From NCBI RefSeq assembly GCF_002940685.1, contig NZ_PNFP01000010.1:62001-126000 (forward strand): 64,000 nt of DNA, read 5' to 3'. This DNA is from Ensifer adhaerens. Lineage in GTDB: Bacteria > Pseudomonadota > Alphaproteobacteria > Rhizobiales > Rhizobiaceae. A program made the position numbers and the translations under genes. Numbering within the stretch: the stretch's first letter is position 1; each line of letters opens with the position of its first letter. The notes below the pieces were generated by a model, which ran no database searches, was not told the DNA's origin, and saw only the letters and a list, made by a program, of their open reading frames with translations. Shown here piece after piece: positions 49,576 through 58,405 of the stretch.

Positions 49576-52500
49576 ATGACCACCTCCTCTTCCGATGAAA
49601 AACGGCCCTTCAACCTTTCTCGTTGGGCCATTGCGCATCCGAGCATGGCGCGCTTCCTGTTCGGCCTCATCATTCTCGCCGGTGTTTTCGGCCTGATGCG
49701 CATGGGGCAGAAGGAGGACCCGGATTTCACCTTCCGCGTCATGGTCGTGCAGGCTTTCTGGCCCGGCGCCTCGATCGAGGAGATGCAGGACCAGGTCGTC
49801 AACAAGATCGAGCGCAAGCTGCAGGAAACGCCGCATCTCGATTTCGTGCGCTCCTATACCCGCGCCGGCAGTGCGATCATCACGCTGCAGGTCGAGGGCG
49901 ACACCAATGCGCAGCAGGTGGCGGACGCCTTCTATCAGGTCCGCAAGAAGGTCGGTGACATCTCCAACGAACTCCCGGAGGGATTGCTCGGCCCGTACTT
50001 CAACGACGAGTTCGGCGACACCTTCATCACGCTGCATTCGCTGAGCGGTGAAGGCTACAGCTACCCGGAGCTGAAGAAGTTCGCGATCCAGGCGCGCGAC
50101 ATGCTGTTGACGACGCCGGGCGTCGAAAAGGCCGTCATCATCGGCGACCAGCCGGAGAAGATCTACATCGACGTGTCCTCGCAGGTGCTGGCCGAACGCG
50201 GGCTGACGCTCAACGACCTGCGCAGCACGATTGCCGGCCAGAACAACATCGATCCGGCCGGCTCCGTCGATACCGGCACGCGCTCGGTGCGCATCTCGGT
50301 CGAAGGCAGCCTCGACAAGGTCGAGGACCTGAAGAACCTGCGCCTTCGTGCCGGCGGCCAGATCACCCGCCTCGGTGATATCGCCACGGTCAGCTCCGGT
50401 CTCGAAGACCCCTATTCACGCAAGTTCCGCTTCAACGGTCAGGACAGCGTGCAGCTCGGTGTCGTCATGGCCAAGGGCTTCAAGGTGACCGATGTCGGCA
50501 AGGCGGTCGAAGCGACCTATGAGCACTTCGAGGCGTCGCTGCCCTATGGCGTCAAGGTCGACCAGGTGTCGAACCAGCCTGAAGTGGTCAAGGAAGCGGT
50601 CGGCGAATTCATGAAGGCGCTCGGCGAGGCGCTCGCGATCGTGCTCGTCGTGTCGTTCTTGTCGATCGGCTGGCGCTCGGGCCTGGTGATCGCGATCACT
50701 ATCCCGCTGGTGCTGGCCGCCACTTTCGCCATCATGTACGAACTCGGCATCGACCTGCAGCGCATCTCGCTCGGCGCGCTGATCATTGCGCTCGGCCTTC
50801 TGGTCGATGACGCCATGATCGTCGTCGAGATGATGGAAAGGAAGCTGGAGGAGGGGCTCGTCAAGGTCGAGGCCGCGAGCTTTGCCTATACCTCCACCGC
50901 CTTCCCGATGCTGACGGGCACGCTGATCACCACGGCCGGCTTCATTCCCGTCGGCTTTGCCGCCTCGACCGCCGGCGAATATGTGCGCTCGCTGTTCTAT
51001 GTCGTCGGCATCGCGCTCGTCGTTTCCTGGTTCGTGGCGGTCTATTTCACCCCCTGGCTCGGCAACATGCTTCTGAAGCAGCGCAGCCACGCCGGCAACC
51101 ATCACGACGTCTTCGACACGCGCTTCTACCGTCGCCTGCGCACGACCGTCACCTGGGCCGTGCGCCATCGCATCATCGTGCTTTCGACGACGCTCGTCCT
51201 TTTCTTCGTCAGCCTCTGGGCCTTCCAGTTCATCCCGAAGAACTTCTTCCCGCAATCGTCGCGACCGGAAATCCTCGTCGACCTCTGGCTGCCCGAAGGC
51301 ACGAGCATCAAGGAAGTCGAAAAGCAGGCCAAGGCCCTCGAGGCCCGCATGATGGACGACGAGGACAAGCGCTTCATCGCCACCTATATCGGCGAAGGTG
51401 CGCCGCGCTTCTTCCTGCCGCTCGACCAGCAGCTGCGCAATCCGAACTTCGCCCAGCTTCTCGTGATGGCCAAGGACGAACCGGCGCGCGAACGGCTGAT
51501 CGCCAAGATGCGCGCGATCCTGGCTTCCGACTTCCCGTCGATCCGCGCCAAGGTCGATCGCCTGTTCCTCGGCCCGCCGACCGGCTGGCCGGTGCAGATG
51601 CGCGTCATGGGGCCGGACCGCGAGGAAGTCAGGCGCATAGCCGACCGGGTGAAGGCGAAGTTCCACGAGAACCCGCTGCTCGGCGCCGTGCACGACGACT
51701 GGCTGGAGCCGGTGCCGGGCATGAAGCTGGTGATCGACCAGGACCGCGCCCGCGCGCTTGGCGTCACGTCCCAGCGCATCCGTCAGATGCTGCAGGCGAG
51801 CGTCACCGGTGCGCCGCTCGATAACTTCCGCGACGGCGAGGAGACGGTGGCGATCGTCGCTCGCGAGCCGGCGGAGAGCCGCAAGCTCCTCAGCTCGGTC
51901 GACTCCATCTACATCCCGACCGACTTCGGTGGTTTCGTGCCGCTCTCGCAGGTGGCCAAGGTCGTGCCCGTACTCGAGCAGGGCATCGAGTGGCGCCGCG
52001 ATCGCCTGCCGACGATCACCGTGCGCGGCACGCTGCCCGATGGCGTGCAGCCGAACGACGTGGCGATGAAGATGTTCGGCGAGATGCAGTCGCTGCGCGA
52101 CAGCCTGCCCGCCGGCTATTCGATCGCCATCCAGGGCGGGGCTGAAGATTCGGCGGAAAGCCAGGCCTCGATCGCCGCCAAGGCACCGATCATGCTCGGC
52201 GTCATCGTCATCCTGCTGATGATCCAGCTCCAGCATTTCGGCAAGGCGATGCTGGTTCTCGCGACCGGTCCCCTCGGCATCATCGGCGCTGCGGCCGCGC
52301 TTCTGATCAGTGGCGCGCCCTTCGGCTTCGTCGCGATCCTCGGCGTCATCGCGCTGCTCGGCATCATCATGCGCAACTCGATCATCCTGGTCGACCAGAT
52401 CGACCAGGATATCGCGGCGGGCATGGACCGCGCCGAGGCGATCATCGGCTCCGCCGTCCGGCGTTTCCGGCCGATCACGCTCACCGCCCTGACGGCCGTG

Positions 52501-52731
52501 CTGGCGCTGATCCCGATCTCGCGCGGTGTCTTCTGGGGGCCGCTTGCCTACGCCATGATGGGCGGCATTCTGGTCGCGACCGTGCTGACCATTCTGGTGC
52601 TGCCGGCGGGCTATGCGCTCTTCTTCGGGCGCGAACCGAAGAAGGGGCCCGTCGAACCGGAAACGGCGGAAGAAGCCGCAGCCGACGATGCAAAGACTGT
52701 TCCTTATCCCGCAGCCGTGGCGGCGGAGTAG
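49576..52731 (+). CDS. RND efflux pump permease
   Basis: A 1051-residue RND transporter with 12 helices and two large periplasmic loops. It starts with a polar extension and then NLSRWAIAHPSMARFLFGLI. The TM4 proton relay is LGLLVDDAMIVVEMMERKLE, and GVIALLGIIMRNSIILVDQI lies in TM10. The sequence group (VexF/TriC-like rather than AcrB) fits the lipoprotein adaptor before it. It probably exports toxic organics or detergents, under control of the TetR gene at the head of the operon. A hairpin at 52760-52781 ends the operon. Confidence 0.95.
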   Translation: MTTSSSDEKRPFNLSRWAIAHPSMARFLFGLIILAGVFGLMRMGQKEDPDFTFRVMVVQAFWPGASIEEMQDQVVNKIERKLQETPHLDFVRSYTRAGSAIITLQVEGDTNAQQVADAFYQVRKKVGDISNELPEGLLGPYFNDEFGDTFITLHSLSGEGYSYPELKKFAIQARDMLLTTPGVEKAVIIGDQPEKIYIDVSSQVLAERGLTLNDLRSTIAGQNNIDPAGSVDTGTRSVRISVEGSLDKVEDLKNLRLRAGGQITRLGDIATVSSGLEDPYSRKFRFNGQDSVQLGVVMAKGFKVTDVGKAVEATYEHFEASLPYGVKVDQVSNQPEVVKEAVGEFMKALGEALAIVLVVSFLSIGWRSGLVIAITIPLVLAATFAIMYELGIDLQRISLGALIIALGLLVDDAMIVVEMMERKLEEGLVKVEAASFAYTSTAFPMLTGTLITTAGFIPVGFAASTAGEYVRSLFYVVGIALVVSWFVAVYFTPWLGNMLLKQRSHAGNHHDVFDTRFYRRLRTTVTWAVRHRIIVLSTTLVLFFVSLWAFQFIPKNFFPQSSRPEILVDLWLPEGTSIKEVEKQAKALEARMMDDEDKRFIATYIGEGAPRFFLPLDQQLRNPNFAQLLVMAKDEPARERLIAKMRAILASDFPSIRAKVDRLFLGPPTGWPVQMRVMGPDREEVRRIADRVKAKFHENPLLGAVHDDWLEPVPGMKLVIDQDRARALGVTSQRIRQMLQASVTGAPLDNFRDGEETVAIVAREPAESRKLLSSVDSIYIPTDFGGFVPLSQVAKVVPVLEQGIEWRRDRLPTITVRGTLPDGVQPNDVAMKMFGEMQSLRDSLPAGYSIAIQGGAEDSAESQASIAAKAPIMLGVIVILLMIQLQHFGKAMLVLATGPLGIIGAAAALLISGAPFGFVAILGVIALLGIIMRNSIILVDQIDQDIAAGMDRAEAIIGSAVRRFRPITLTALTAVLALIPISRGVFWGPLAYAMMGGILVATVLTILVLPAGYALFFGREPKKGPVEPETAEEAAADDAKTVPYPAAVAAE

Positions 52732-52759
52732 CGCCGCGGTGGCTTTCGGGGGTGTCGAC

Positions 52760-52781
52760 CGGGCGGCGACCATGCCGCCCG
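52760..52781. terminator. Hairpin after the RND permease gene
   Basis: Perfect 8-bp stem CGGGCGGC/GCCGCCCG with GACCAT loop, 29 bp past the pump stop and next to the end of the peptidase remnant. Confidence 0.5.
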
Positions 52782-52784
52782 ATG

Positions 52785-53090
52785 TCAGGCGGTGATGTAC
52801 ATCGCCTGACCCTGGGCGAGGCACTGGAAAAGTTCATATCCCAGCCAGATATAGCCGCGGCGTCCATTCCATTCGTATCCCCGGGTCTCACTGAAGCTGT
52901 TCTGGATGAGCATGGCCTGCTGCTCGTCGCCATAGCCGATGATCAACATGCAATGGCCGGTGTTCGGCAACTTTTCGAGGGGCCCTGTCAGCGGCTCCGG
53001 CCCCTCATATTCCATGAAGCCGCCGTTCAGTGACTTGAGTTTGCCGGGGTTTTGATCGTCCGGTGTTCCGGCAATAATGAAATGTGTGTT
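52785..53090 (-). pseudogene. 5'-truncated papain-like (C1) cysteine peptidase fragment
   Basis: The open frame from a stop just before 53090 down to 52785 encodes the C-terminal part of a papain-fold domain. It includes the active-site histidine in TGHCMLIIGYGD, the asparagine in IQNSFSE, and the usual aromatic/glycine end RRGYIWLGYELF. The only ATG (53015) would leave 76 residues. The catalytic cysteine half and any start are absent, and sequence to 53163 shows no more of it. I call it a decayed gene; a short functional protein is unlikely. Confidence 0.65.
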
Positions 53091-53163
53091 TCACTATTGA
53101 CTCTTTGTGGATCATCCATTCCGTTTGCCGCCCATTGATCATCTGTTTCCAGGGAGGTTTCGA

Positions 53164-54093
53164 ATGAGGAAGTTGTTGTTCGCCGCAGTGGCGACCCTGC
53201 TCGCCGGCACGGCGCACGCCGAGAACATCGGTATCACCATCGCCCGTTCCGACAGCGCGTTCCTGACGATCCTGCGTCAGGGCATGGAAGACCGGGCCGC
53301 CAAGCTCGACGGCGTGTCGGTTCAGGTCGAGGACGCCCAGAACGATCCGAGCAAGCAGCTGGATCAGGTGCAGAACTTCATTTCCTCCGGCGTTGATGCG
53401 ATCGTCGTGGTCGCCGTCGATGGTGACAGCACCCCGGCGTTGACGAAACTGGCAAGTGCCGCCGGCATTCCGATCGTCTACGCCAACCACCCGCCGGCCG
53501 ATGTCGATACGCTTCCGCCGACCGCCGCCTTCGTCGGCTCGAACGAGATCGATTCCGGCACGCTGGAAACGAAGGAAGTGTGCCGGCTGCTTGGCGGCAA
53601 GGGCGCCGTCTACGTCCTGATGGGGCCACTCAACAATCATTCGTCCCTGACCCGCACGAAGGATATCCACGACGTCATCGCCACGGACGCCTGCAAGGGC
53701 ATGAGCGTGATCGAGGAGCAGAGCGCCAACTGGGATCGCCTCGAGGCCAGCAACATCATGACCAACTGGCTGTCGACCGGGCGCGCATTCGATGCCGTCA
53801 TCGCCAACAATGACGAGATGGCGATCGGCGCGATTCAGGCCATGAAGGCGGCGGGCACCGACATGTCGAAGGTGGTGGTCGGCGGTATCGACGCCACGCC
53901 GGACGGGCTTGCCGCCATGGCTTCAGGCGATCTCGACGTCACCGTTTTCCAGAACGCTATCGCGCAGGGCGCAACGGCGATGGATGCGGCGGTCGCCCTG
54001 GCGCGAGAGGAAAAGACCGAACGGCAGATCTGGGTTCCGTTCGAACTGGTGACGCCCGAAAACATGAAGGACTATGCCAAGGCGAACCAATAG
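53164..54093 (+). CDS. Sugar/inositol-type ABC periplasmic binding protein (MocB-like), orphan
   Basis: A 309-residue type 1 periplasmic binding protein with a signal peptide (MRKLLFAAVATLLAGTAHAEN). Its sequence (QVEDAQNDPSKQLDQVQNFI, SGVDAIVVVAVDGD, TRTKDIHDVIATDACKG, VIANNDEMAIGAIQAMKAAG) matches the group of rhizopine/inositol binders such as MocB. ATG 53164 follows AGGGAGG. No permease or ATPase gene is adjacent, so it must share a transporter encoded elsewhere, act in chemotaxis, or be a leftover. A strong hairpin lies 80 bp downstream. Confidence 0.9.
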   Translation: MRKLLFAAVATLLAGTAHAENIGITIARSDSAFLTILRQGMEDRAAKLDGVSVQVEDAQNDPSKQLDQVQNFISSGVDAIVVVAVDGDSTPALTKLASAAGIPIVYANHPPADVDTLPPTAAFVGSNEIDSGTLETKEVCRLLGGKGAVYVLMGPLNNHSSLTRTKDIHDVIATDACKGMSVIEEQSANWDRLEASNIMTNWLSTGRAFDAVIANNDEMAIGAIQAMKAAGTDMSKVVVGGIDATPDGLAAMASGDLDVTVFQNAIAQGATAMDAAVALAREEKTERQIWVPFELVTPENMKDYAKANQ

Positions 54094-54173
54094 ACCTGCG
54101 CGGCACTATCGTCGGATCGCCATCGGCGAGAGACGGTCGGGGGTGGATCTCGGCTTCAATTGACGCCGAAAGC

Positions 54174-54200
54174 CGGCAGGCCGCGTGCTGCGGCCTGCCG
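54174..54200 (+). terminator. Strong hairpin after the binding-protein gene
   Basis: Perfect 11-bp stem (54174-54184 with 54190-54200) and GTGCT loop, 80 bp past the stop, followed by ATTCCC. It is the likely terminator although no T-run is present. Confidence 0.55.
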
Positions 54201-54646
54201 ATTCCCTCTCGTGTCCGGCAGATGTCCTCCGATCGCTCCGCCCAGCATGCGTCCCAACCGATTGCCGACGTGCAGATCGCGATCGCGGCCTTGTGGCCGG
54301 TGGCTGTTTTCGATCCGCGTCCCTGCCGAGTTGGGACACCCGAACCTTTCCCTGATCCCGGGTTGTGCCGTCGCCTTCCTCGCGATGATCCGCCAGGTGC
54401 GCCGTCGAAACCGGCCGACTGAAGGTCTCTCACGCGCGCAACGCGATCGGGGGCCGCGCTTTCGTGTGCCAGCCGGCCGCCGATTGTTCGCACCTGGTTA
54501 ACCGAATGACAAAAGCACCAACTTCTAAGGGTTGCCCACGGCGCATTTGCGCACGATCTTCTTTCCTGGCCGGAACGGCGGATAGGCACGGGATCACACC
54601 CAGGTGTCTGCCACGCACGGCGAGATCGTGAGTGGGAACGGTTGGC
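54201..54646. other. Long leader region of the glucan operon
   Basis: About 445 bp without a recognisable gene between the hairpin and bgsB. The promoter of the bgsBA operon should be here; I see no certain -35/-10 pair. Confidence 0.35.
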
Positions 54647-55879
54647 ATGCTCCTGAACCATCGCATCACACGGATCACCGTCGGCATCTTGTTGCTAACG
54701 CTTGCAATCGTGGTCCTCCTGCCCGGTTTGACGGGCTTTACCAGCCTCGACGGCACGGTGAACGCACGCTTTGCCGTCATCAACGCGCCGATCGATGGCG
54801 AGATCGGACAGGCGCCGCCACGCATCGGCACGCCGGTTGCCGAAAACGAGACGCTGCTGACCATCCGCAATGAACGGGTCAACCGGGCGATCCTTGCGTC
54901 CTTGCACGCGGAAGGAAAGACGGCTCTCGATCGGGTCACGGCGCTGGAGCGGGAGCGGAACGAACTTGTGGGCCTTCGCGACCAGCTAGCGAGCCGACTG
55001 GAGATTTTCAAGAACGCGACCATCGCCAGCCTGGAGCGGGAGCTTCGCATCCTGCAGAAGCGGGTGGAGGTGTCGCAGGCGCAGGACTTCGTTGCCAAGG
55101 TCGACCTCGACCGGCGTCAGGAACTGGAATCGAAGGGCATCTTCACGCGCAAGATGGTGGAGGCGGCCAAGGCGGCGGGCGCTGCCACAGGCGGCGAGGT
55201 CGAGATCAGCAATATGTCGCTGGAGTTGCTGGAACAACGTCTGGCTGCGGTTCGCCAGGGGATTTTCGTCGTTGGCGACGGCCAGAACGACGTGCCCTAT
55301 TCGCACCAGCGTCAGGATGAAGTCGTCGTGCGCATCAGCGACCTCAACACCCGCATCGTGGAAAACAGCACGCGCGCCGACCAGATCGAACGTCAGTTGG
55401 TCGAGGAGGAGAAGCGGGTTCGCAGTCTCGAACTCGCGGCCATTGCCTCGCCCTTCAGCGGCGTTGTCTGGAGCCGCAATGTCGTCAATGGCTCCAACGT
55501 CATCCTGAACAACGAACTGATGCGCATCCTCGATTGCCGCGAACTCTTCGTCGATATTCTCGTGCCCGAGGTCGACTACGACGAGATCTATCCGGGGCGG
55601 GAGGCCGAGGTCCGGCTCCTCGGGCGAAGCGAGGTCTTCAAAGGCAAGGTGCAGGCGGTCAAGGGTTCGTCTGCCGTCGTCGAAAAGGACAACCTCGCCG
55701 CCAAGGAACCGGAGACGGATGAACGCGACGCGCGCATCCGCATCCAGCTCGCCCCGTCCGCACTCAACAGCGATTTCGGCAATTTCTGCCAGGTGGGACG
55801 GACCGCCCAGGTGCGCATCTCCAAGCACAACCTGCAACTGACGCAGTGGATCAAAGGCCTGTGGTTCAACCTGTTCTAG
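54647..55879 (+). CDS. bgsB: Beta-glucan export protein BgsB (HlyD-like)
   Basis: A 410-residue membrane fusion-like protein with one N-terminal membrane helix (about 9-30: ITRITVGILLLTLAIVVLLPG), a lipoyl half (FAVINAPIDGEIGQAPPRIG), a long coiled coil (about 85-270) and the second half (IASPFSGVVWSRNVVNGSNV). In S. meliloti bgsB precedes bgsA, and both are needed for the mixed-linkage (1-3)(1-4) beta-glucan. The gene overlaps the synthase gene by 34 bp. I chose ATG 54647; a GTG at 54632 adds five residues. Assigned by gene order and partner, so slightly less certain than bgsA. Confidence 0.82.
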   Translation: MLLNHRITRITVGILLLTLAIVVLLPGLTGFTSLDGTVNARFAVINAPIDGEIGQAPPRIGTPVAENETLLTIRNERVNRAILASLHAEGKTALDRVTALERERNELVGLRDQLASRLEIFKNATIASLERELRILQKRVEVSQAQDFVAKVDLDRRQELESKGIFTRKMVEAAKAAGAATGGEVEISNMSLELLEQRLAAVRQGIFVVGDGQNDVPYSHQRQDEVVVRISDLNTRIVENSTRADQIERQLVEEEKRVRSLELAAIASPFSGVVWSRNVVNGSNVILNNELMRILDCRELFVDILVPEVDYDEIYPGREAEVRLLGRSEVFKGKVQAVKGSSAVVEKDNLAAKEPETDERDARIRIQLAPSALNSDFGNFCQVGRTAQVRISKHNLQLTQWIKGLWFNLF

Positions 55880-57858
55880 CGCTGGCGCCCACATTGCTGG
55901 TCATCGCCTTCTTCCTGCTTGGACCGTCCAACTGGTCGCGGCATCAAAGCTGGGCGCGAACCATCACTTGCCTTGTCGTTGGCGTCGTTGCGCTGCGCTA
56001 CATGATCTGGCGCCTTACCGAAACCGTTCTTCCCTATCCGGCCGGTGGCGCGAACGTCTACTGGGTCTGGTTCGTCTTTATCGTCGAGCTCCTGGCTTTC
56101 ACCGAAGTGGTGCTCTTCCTTATCCTGATGAGCCGCTACGTGGATCGCAGCGCCGAGGCCGATCGCCTCGGGAAGACATTCTTCACCCGCAAACACCAGG
56201 ATCTGCCGACCGTCGACGTTTTCATCCCGACCTACAACGAGCCGATCGACGTTCTCGAGCGCACCATCGTCGGGGCATTGGCGCTCGACTATCCGAAGGA
56301 CAAGTTCAGGGTCTACGTGCTGGATGACGGCCGGCGCGCGTGGTTGAAGGCGTTTTGCGAAGAGCGCGGAGCGGTCCATGTCACGCGACCGGACAATGCC
56401 CACGCGAAGGCCGGCAACATGAACAGCGGCCTGCGGGCGAGTTCGGGCGACTTCATTGCCATTTTCGACGCGGACTTCGTGCCCTATCGCCACTTTCTCA
56501 GGCGCACATTACCGTTCTTTTCGGATGAGACAATCGGCATCGTCCAGACACCGCAGCATTTTTTCAACGTCGATCCGGTGCAATCCAATCTCGGCCTGGA
56601 AAACATCTGGCCGGACGAACAACGCCTGTTCTTCGACGAGATCGCGCCCAGCCGCGACGTCTGGGACGTCAGCTTCTGTTGCGGCTCCTGCTCGATCGCC
56701 CGTCGCAAGGCGGTTGATGCCATCGGCGAGTTCCCCACGGAGTCGATCACCGAAGACCTGCTGACGACACTGTCGATGCTCAACAAGGGCTACAAGACGC
56801 GCTACCTGAACGAGCGCCTTTCCATGGGCTTGGCCGCCGAGAACCTGACAGGCTACTTCGTCCAGCGCGAACGCTGGTGCCAGGGCGGCATCCAGACGCT
56901 CTACCTGCACAACGGCCCCCTGCGCGGGCCGGGTCTGTCGCTGTTTCAGCGGATCATGTTTCTCCCCATGTCCTGGCTTGTTCAATATCTCGTTCGCCTG
57001 GTCGTCCTGCTGGTGCCGATCGCCTATCTCTGGTTCGGCGCCCTGCCGCTGCACTTCACCGGCGTTGCCGACTATGTATCGAACCAGATCCCCGTTCTCG
57101 CAGCCTATTTCCTGTTGATGCTGTGGATCACGCCGACGCGCTACCTGCCTGTGGTTTCCAGCGCCGTCGGGACTTTCGCGACGTTCCGCATGCTGCCGAC
57201 AGTGGTTTCCAGTCTGATCAGACCGTTCGGCAAGCCGTTCAAGGTCACCCCCAAAGGGACGGGCAACGAGACTAACGCTTTCGACGCCTACACGTTTGCC
57301 TGGATCGCCGGCTTCATCGTCCTCACGGCCCTGGGTCTCCTGATCAATCTCGTTCCCGAGACCTCGCAGGTTCGAGGCTCGTTTTCGGCGATCGGCGCTG
57401 TTTGGGCCGGCATCAACATCGTCGTGCTGGTCATCGCCTCGCTCATCTGTTTCGAAAAGCCTCGCCGCCTCTTCCAGGCCTTCAAGCTCGATGAGCCCGC
57501 CAGCGTCGAAGGCACGCCCGGCCGCGTCGTCAGCCTCTCGCTCGACAAGGCGGTGGTCGCCGTTCCGGCCGAGACACGCTTCGATTCGGCGGCGGTGACG
57601 CTCAGGCTCGACGGTTTCGTGCCTTTACAGGCCGAACTCCGACAGGTCACGCAGCGCGGCGGTGACATCACCCGGTCCGGAGACAAGCGACGCTACTATC
57701 TCCACCTCCACTACGAACTCGATGGCGAGGAGCGCGACAGAATGATCGTCAAGCTCTATACCGGCCGCTACTCCCAGGACGTTCCTGATATCGACAAGGT
57801 CGCGGTCTCCGTGAACCTGTTGCTGCGTGCCTTCGGTCGCACGCGCACCGTCTCCTGA
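55846..57858 (+). CDS. bgsA: Mixed-linkage beta-glucan synthase BgsA (GT2, cellulose-synthase-like)
   Basis: A processive GT2 synthase of about 670 residues in the inner membrane. Catalytic motifs are present: D in VDVFIPTYNEPID, DDG in VYVLDDGRRAW, DAD in IAIFDADFVPY, TED in ESITEDLLTTL and QRERWCQGG. Helices flank the domain (two to three before, four to five after). The C-terminal 140 residues (from about 530) lack a normal PilZ RxxxR motif, as reported for S. meliloti BgsA, which is activated by cyclic di-GMP. The start is a GTG inside bgsB, 55846 or 55861; the latter has AAAGG upstream. Confidence 0.87.
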   Translation: MDQRPVVQPVLALAPTLLVIAFFLLGPSNWSRHQSWARTITCLVVGVVALRYMIWRLTETVLPYPAGGANVYWVWFVFIVELLAFTEVVLFLILMSRYVDRSAEADRLGKTFFTRKHQDLPTVDVFIPTYNEPIDVLERTIVGALALDYPKDKFRVYVLDDGRRAWLKAFCEERGAVHVTRPDNAHAKAGNMNSGLRASSGDFIAIFDADFVPYRHFLRRTLPFFSDETIGIVQTPQHFFNVDPVQSNLGLENIWPDEQRLFFDEIAPSRDVWDVSFCCGSCSIARRKAVDAIGEFPTESITEDLLTTLSMLNKGYKTRYLNERLSMGLAAENLTGYFVQRERWCQGGIQTLYLHNGPLRGPGLSLFQRIMFLPMSWLVQYLVRLVVLLVPIAYLWFGALPLHFTGVADYVSNQIPVLAAYFLLMLWITPTRYLPVVSSAVGTFATFRMLPTVVSSLIRPFGKPFKVTPKGTGNETNAFDAYTFAWIAGFIVLTALGLLINLVPETSQVRGSFSAIGAVWAGINIVVLVIASLICFEKPRRLFQAFKLDEPASVEGTPGRVVSLSLDKAVVAVPAETRFDSAAVTLRLDGFVPLQAELRQVTQRGGDITRSGDKRRYYLHLHYELDGEERDRMIVKLYTGRYSQDVPDIDKVAVSVNLLLRAFGRTRTVS

Positions 57859-58060
57859 CATGGGGCCGTTGCGCGCCCGCATGTTTCAACGCTGGTTGCC
57901 ATCAAAGTCCGACAGGCCGCTCAGCGATTCGCATTTTCCACCACTTAACCAGGCGTTCCGCGACGATATTTAACTTCGAAATACCACTTGAGGGATCGGA
58001 TCATATCTTTCGCCAGCGCAGCGGACCTCGATTGACAGTGCGTCTTTGCCGGACCTATCG

Positions 58061-58083
58061 TTAAGTCAAGCTGCTTGACTTAA
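58061..58083. promoter_or_regulatory. Perfect 23-bp palindrome upstream of the hexosaminidase region
   Basis: TTAAGTCAAGC-T-GCTTGACTTAA, fully symmetric. It overlaps CTTGAC, the usual rhizobial -35 hexamer. It lies in the 547-bp space between bgsA and the GH20 gene, and is a probable operator of an unknown regulator. Confidence 0.55.
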
Positions 58084-58116
58084 TAGTTCAGTACGAAACC
58101 TGGAGGGGAGTTCGTC

Positions 58117-58215
58117 ATGACGGCAGTCGAGGAGATGCGGCCTTTGCGCCGTGCGTCGCGGGACGGGAGGAGTGAATGGCACAGCCTTTTGCGGCGGTTG
58201 TTACCGCGCCGATGA
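58117..58215 (+). CDS. Candidate small ORF, 32 residues, basic
   Basis: The ATG at 58117 has GGAGGGGAG at good spacing. The peptide is short and ends arginine-rich (SLLRRLLPRR). It lies just after the 23-bp palindrome, so it may be a leader peptide. It overlaps the next small frame. No family is recognised, and it could be non-coding. Confidence 0.3.
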   Translation: MTAVEEMRPLRRASRDGRSEWHSLLRRLLPRR

Positions 58216-58319
58216 GGTTCGGCGCGACCGAGTTCCGCGCCGAAGCATTGCTCGCCGCACACGAGCAGACGAGTCGAACGCAGCGCTTCAAGCCAGCCCT
58301 TGGCCAAACCTCGACGTGA
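58176..58319 (+). CDS. Candidate small ORF, 47 residues
   Basis: The ATG at 58176 follows GGGAGGAG at short spacing. The peptide MAQPFAAVVTAPMRFG... has a balanced composition and no membrane segment. It overlaps the 32-codon frame and ends 86 bp before the GH20 start. Either this or the previous frame could be real; support is only the ribosome site. Confidence 0.3.
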   Translation: MAQPFAAVVTAPMRFGATEFRAEALLAAHEQTSRTQRFKPALGQTST

Positions 58320-58405
58320 GCTATGTAAATCAGGGACAGCCCTTCCCACCCATTCTACCGGCCGCTCGAGCCGACGCAGAGATCAACCTTTCACGGAGCC
58401 ATTCG

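Noticed and set aside
50416-52824. An 802-codon minus-strand frame opposite the second RND permease
   Set aside because: Shadow frame: highly charged composition, no motifs, and the plus strand holds a complete pump gene.
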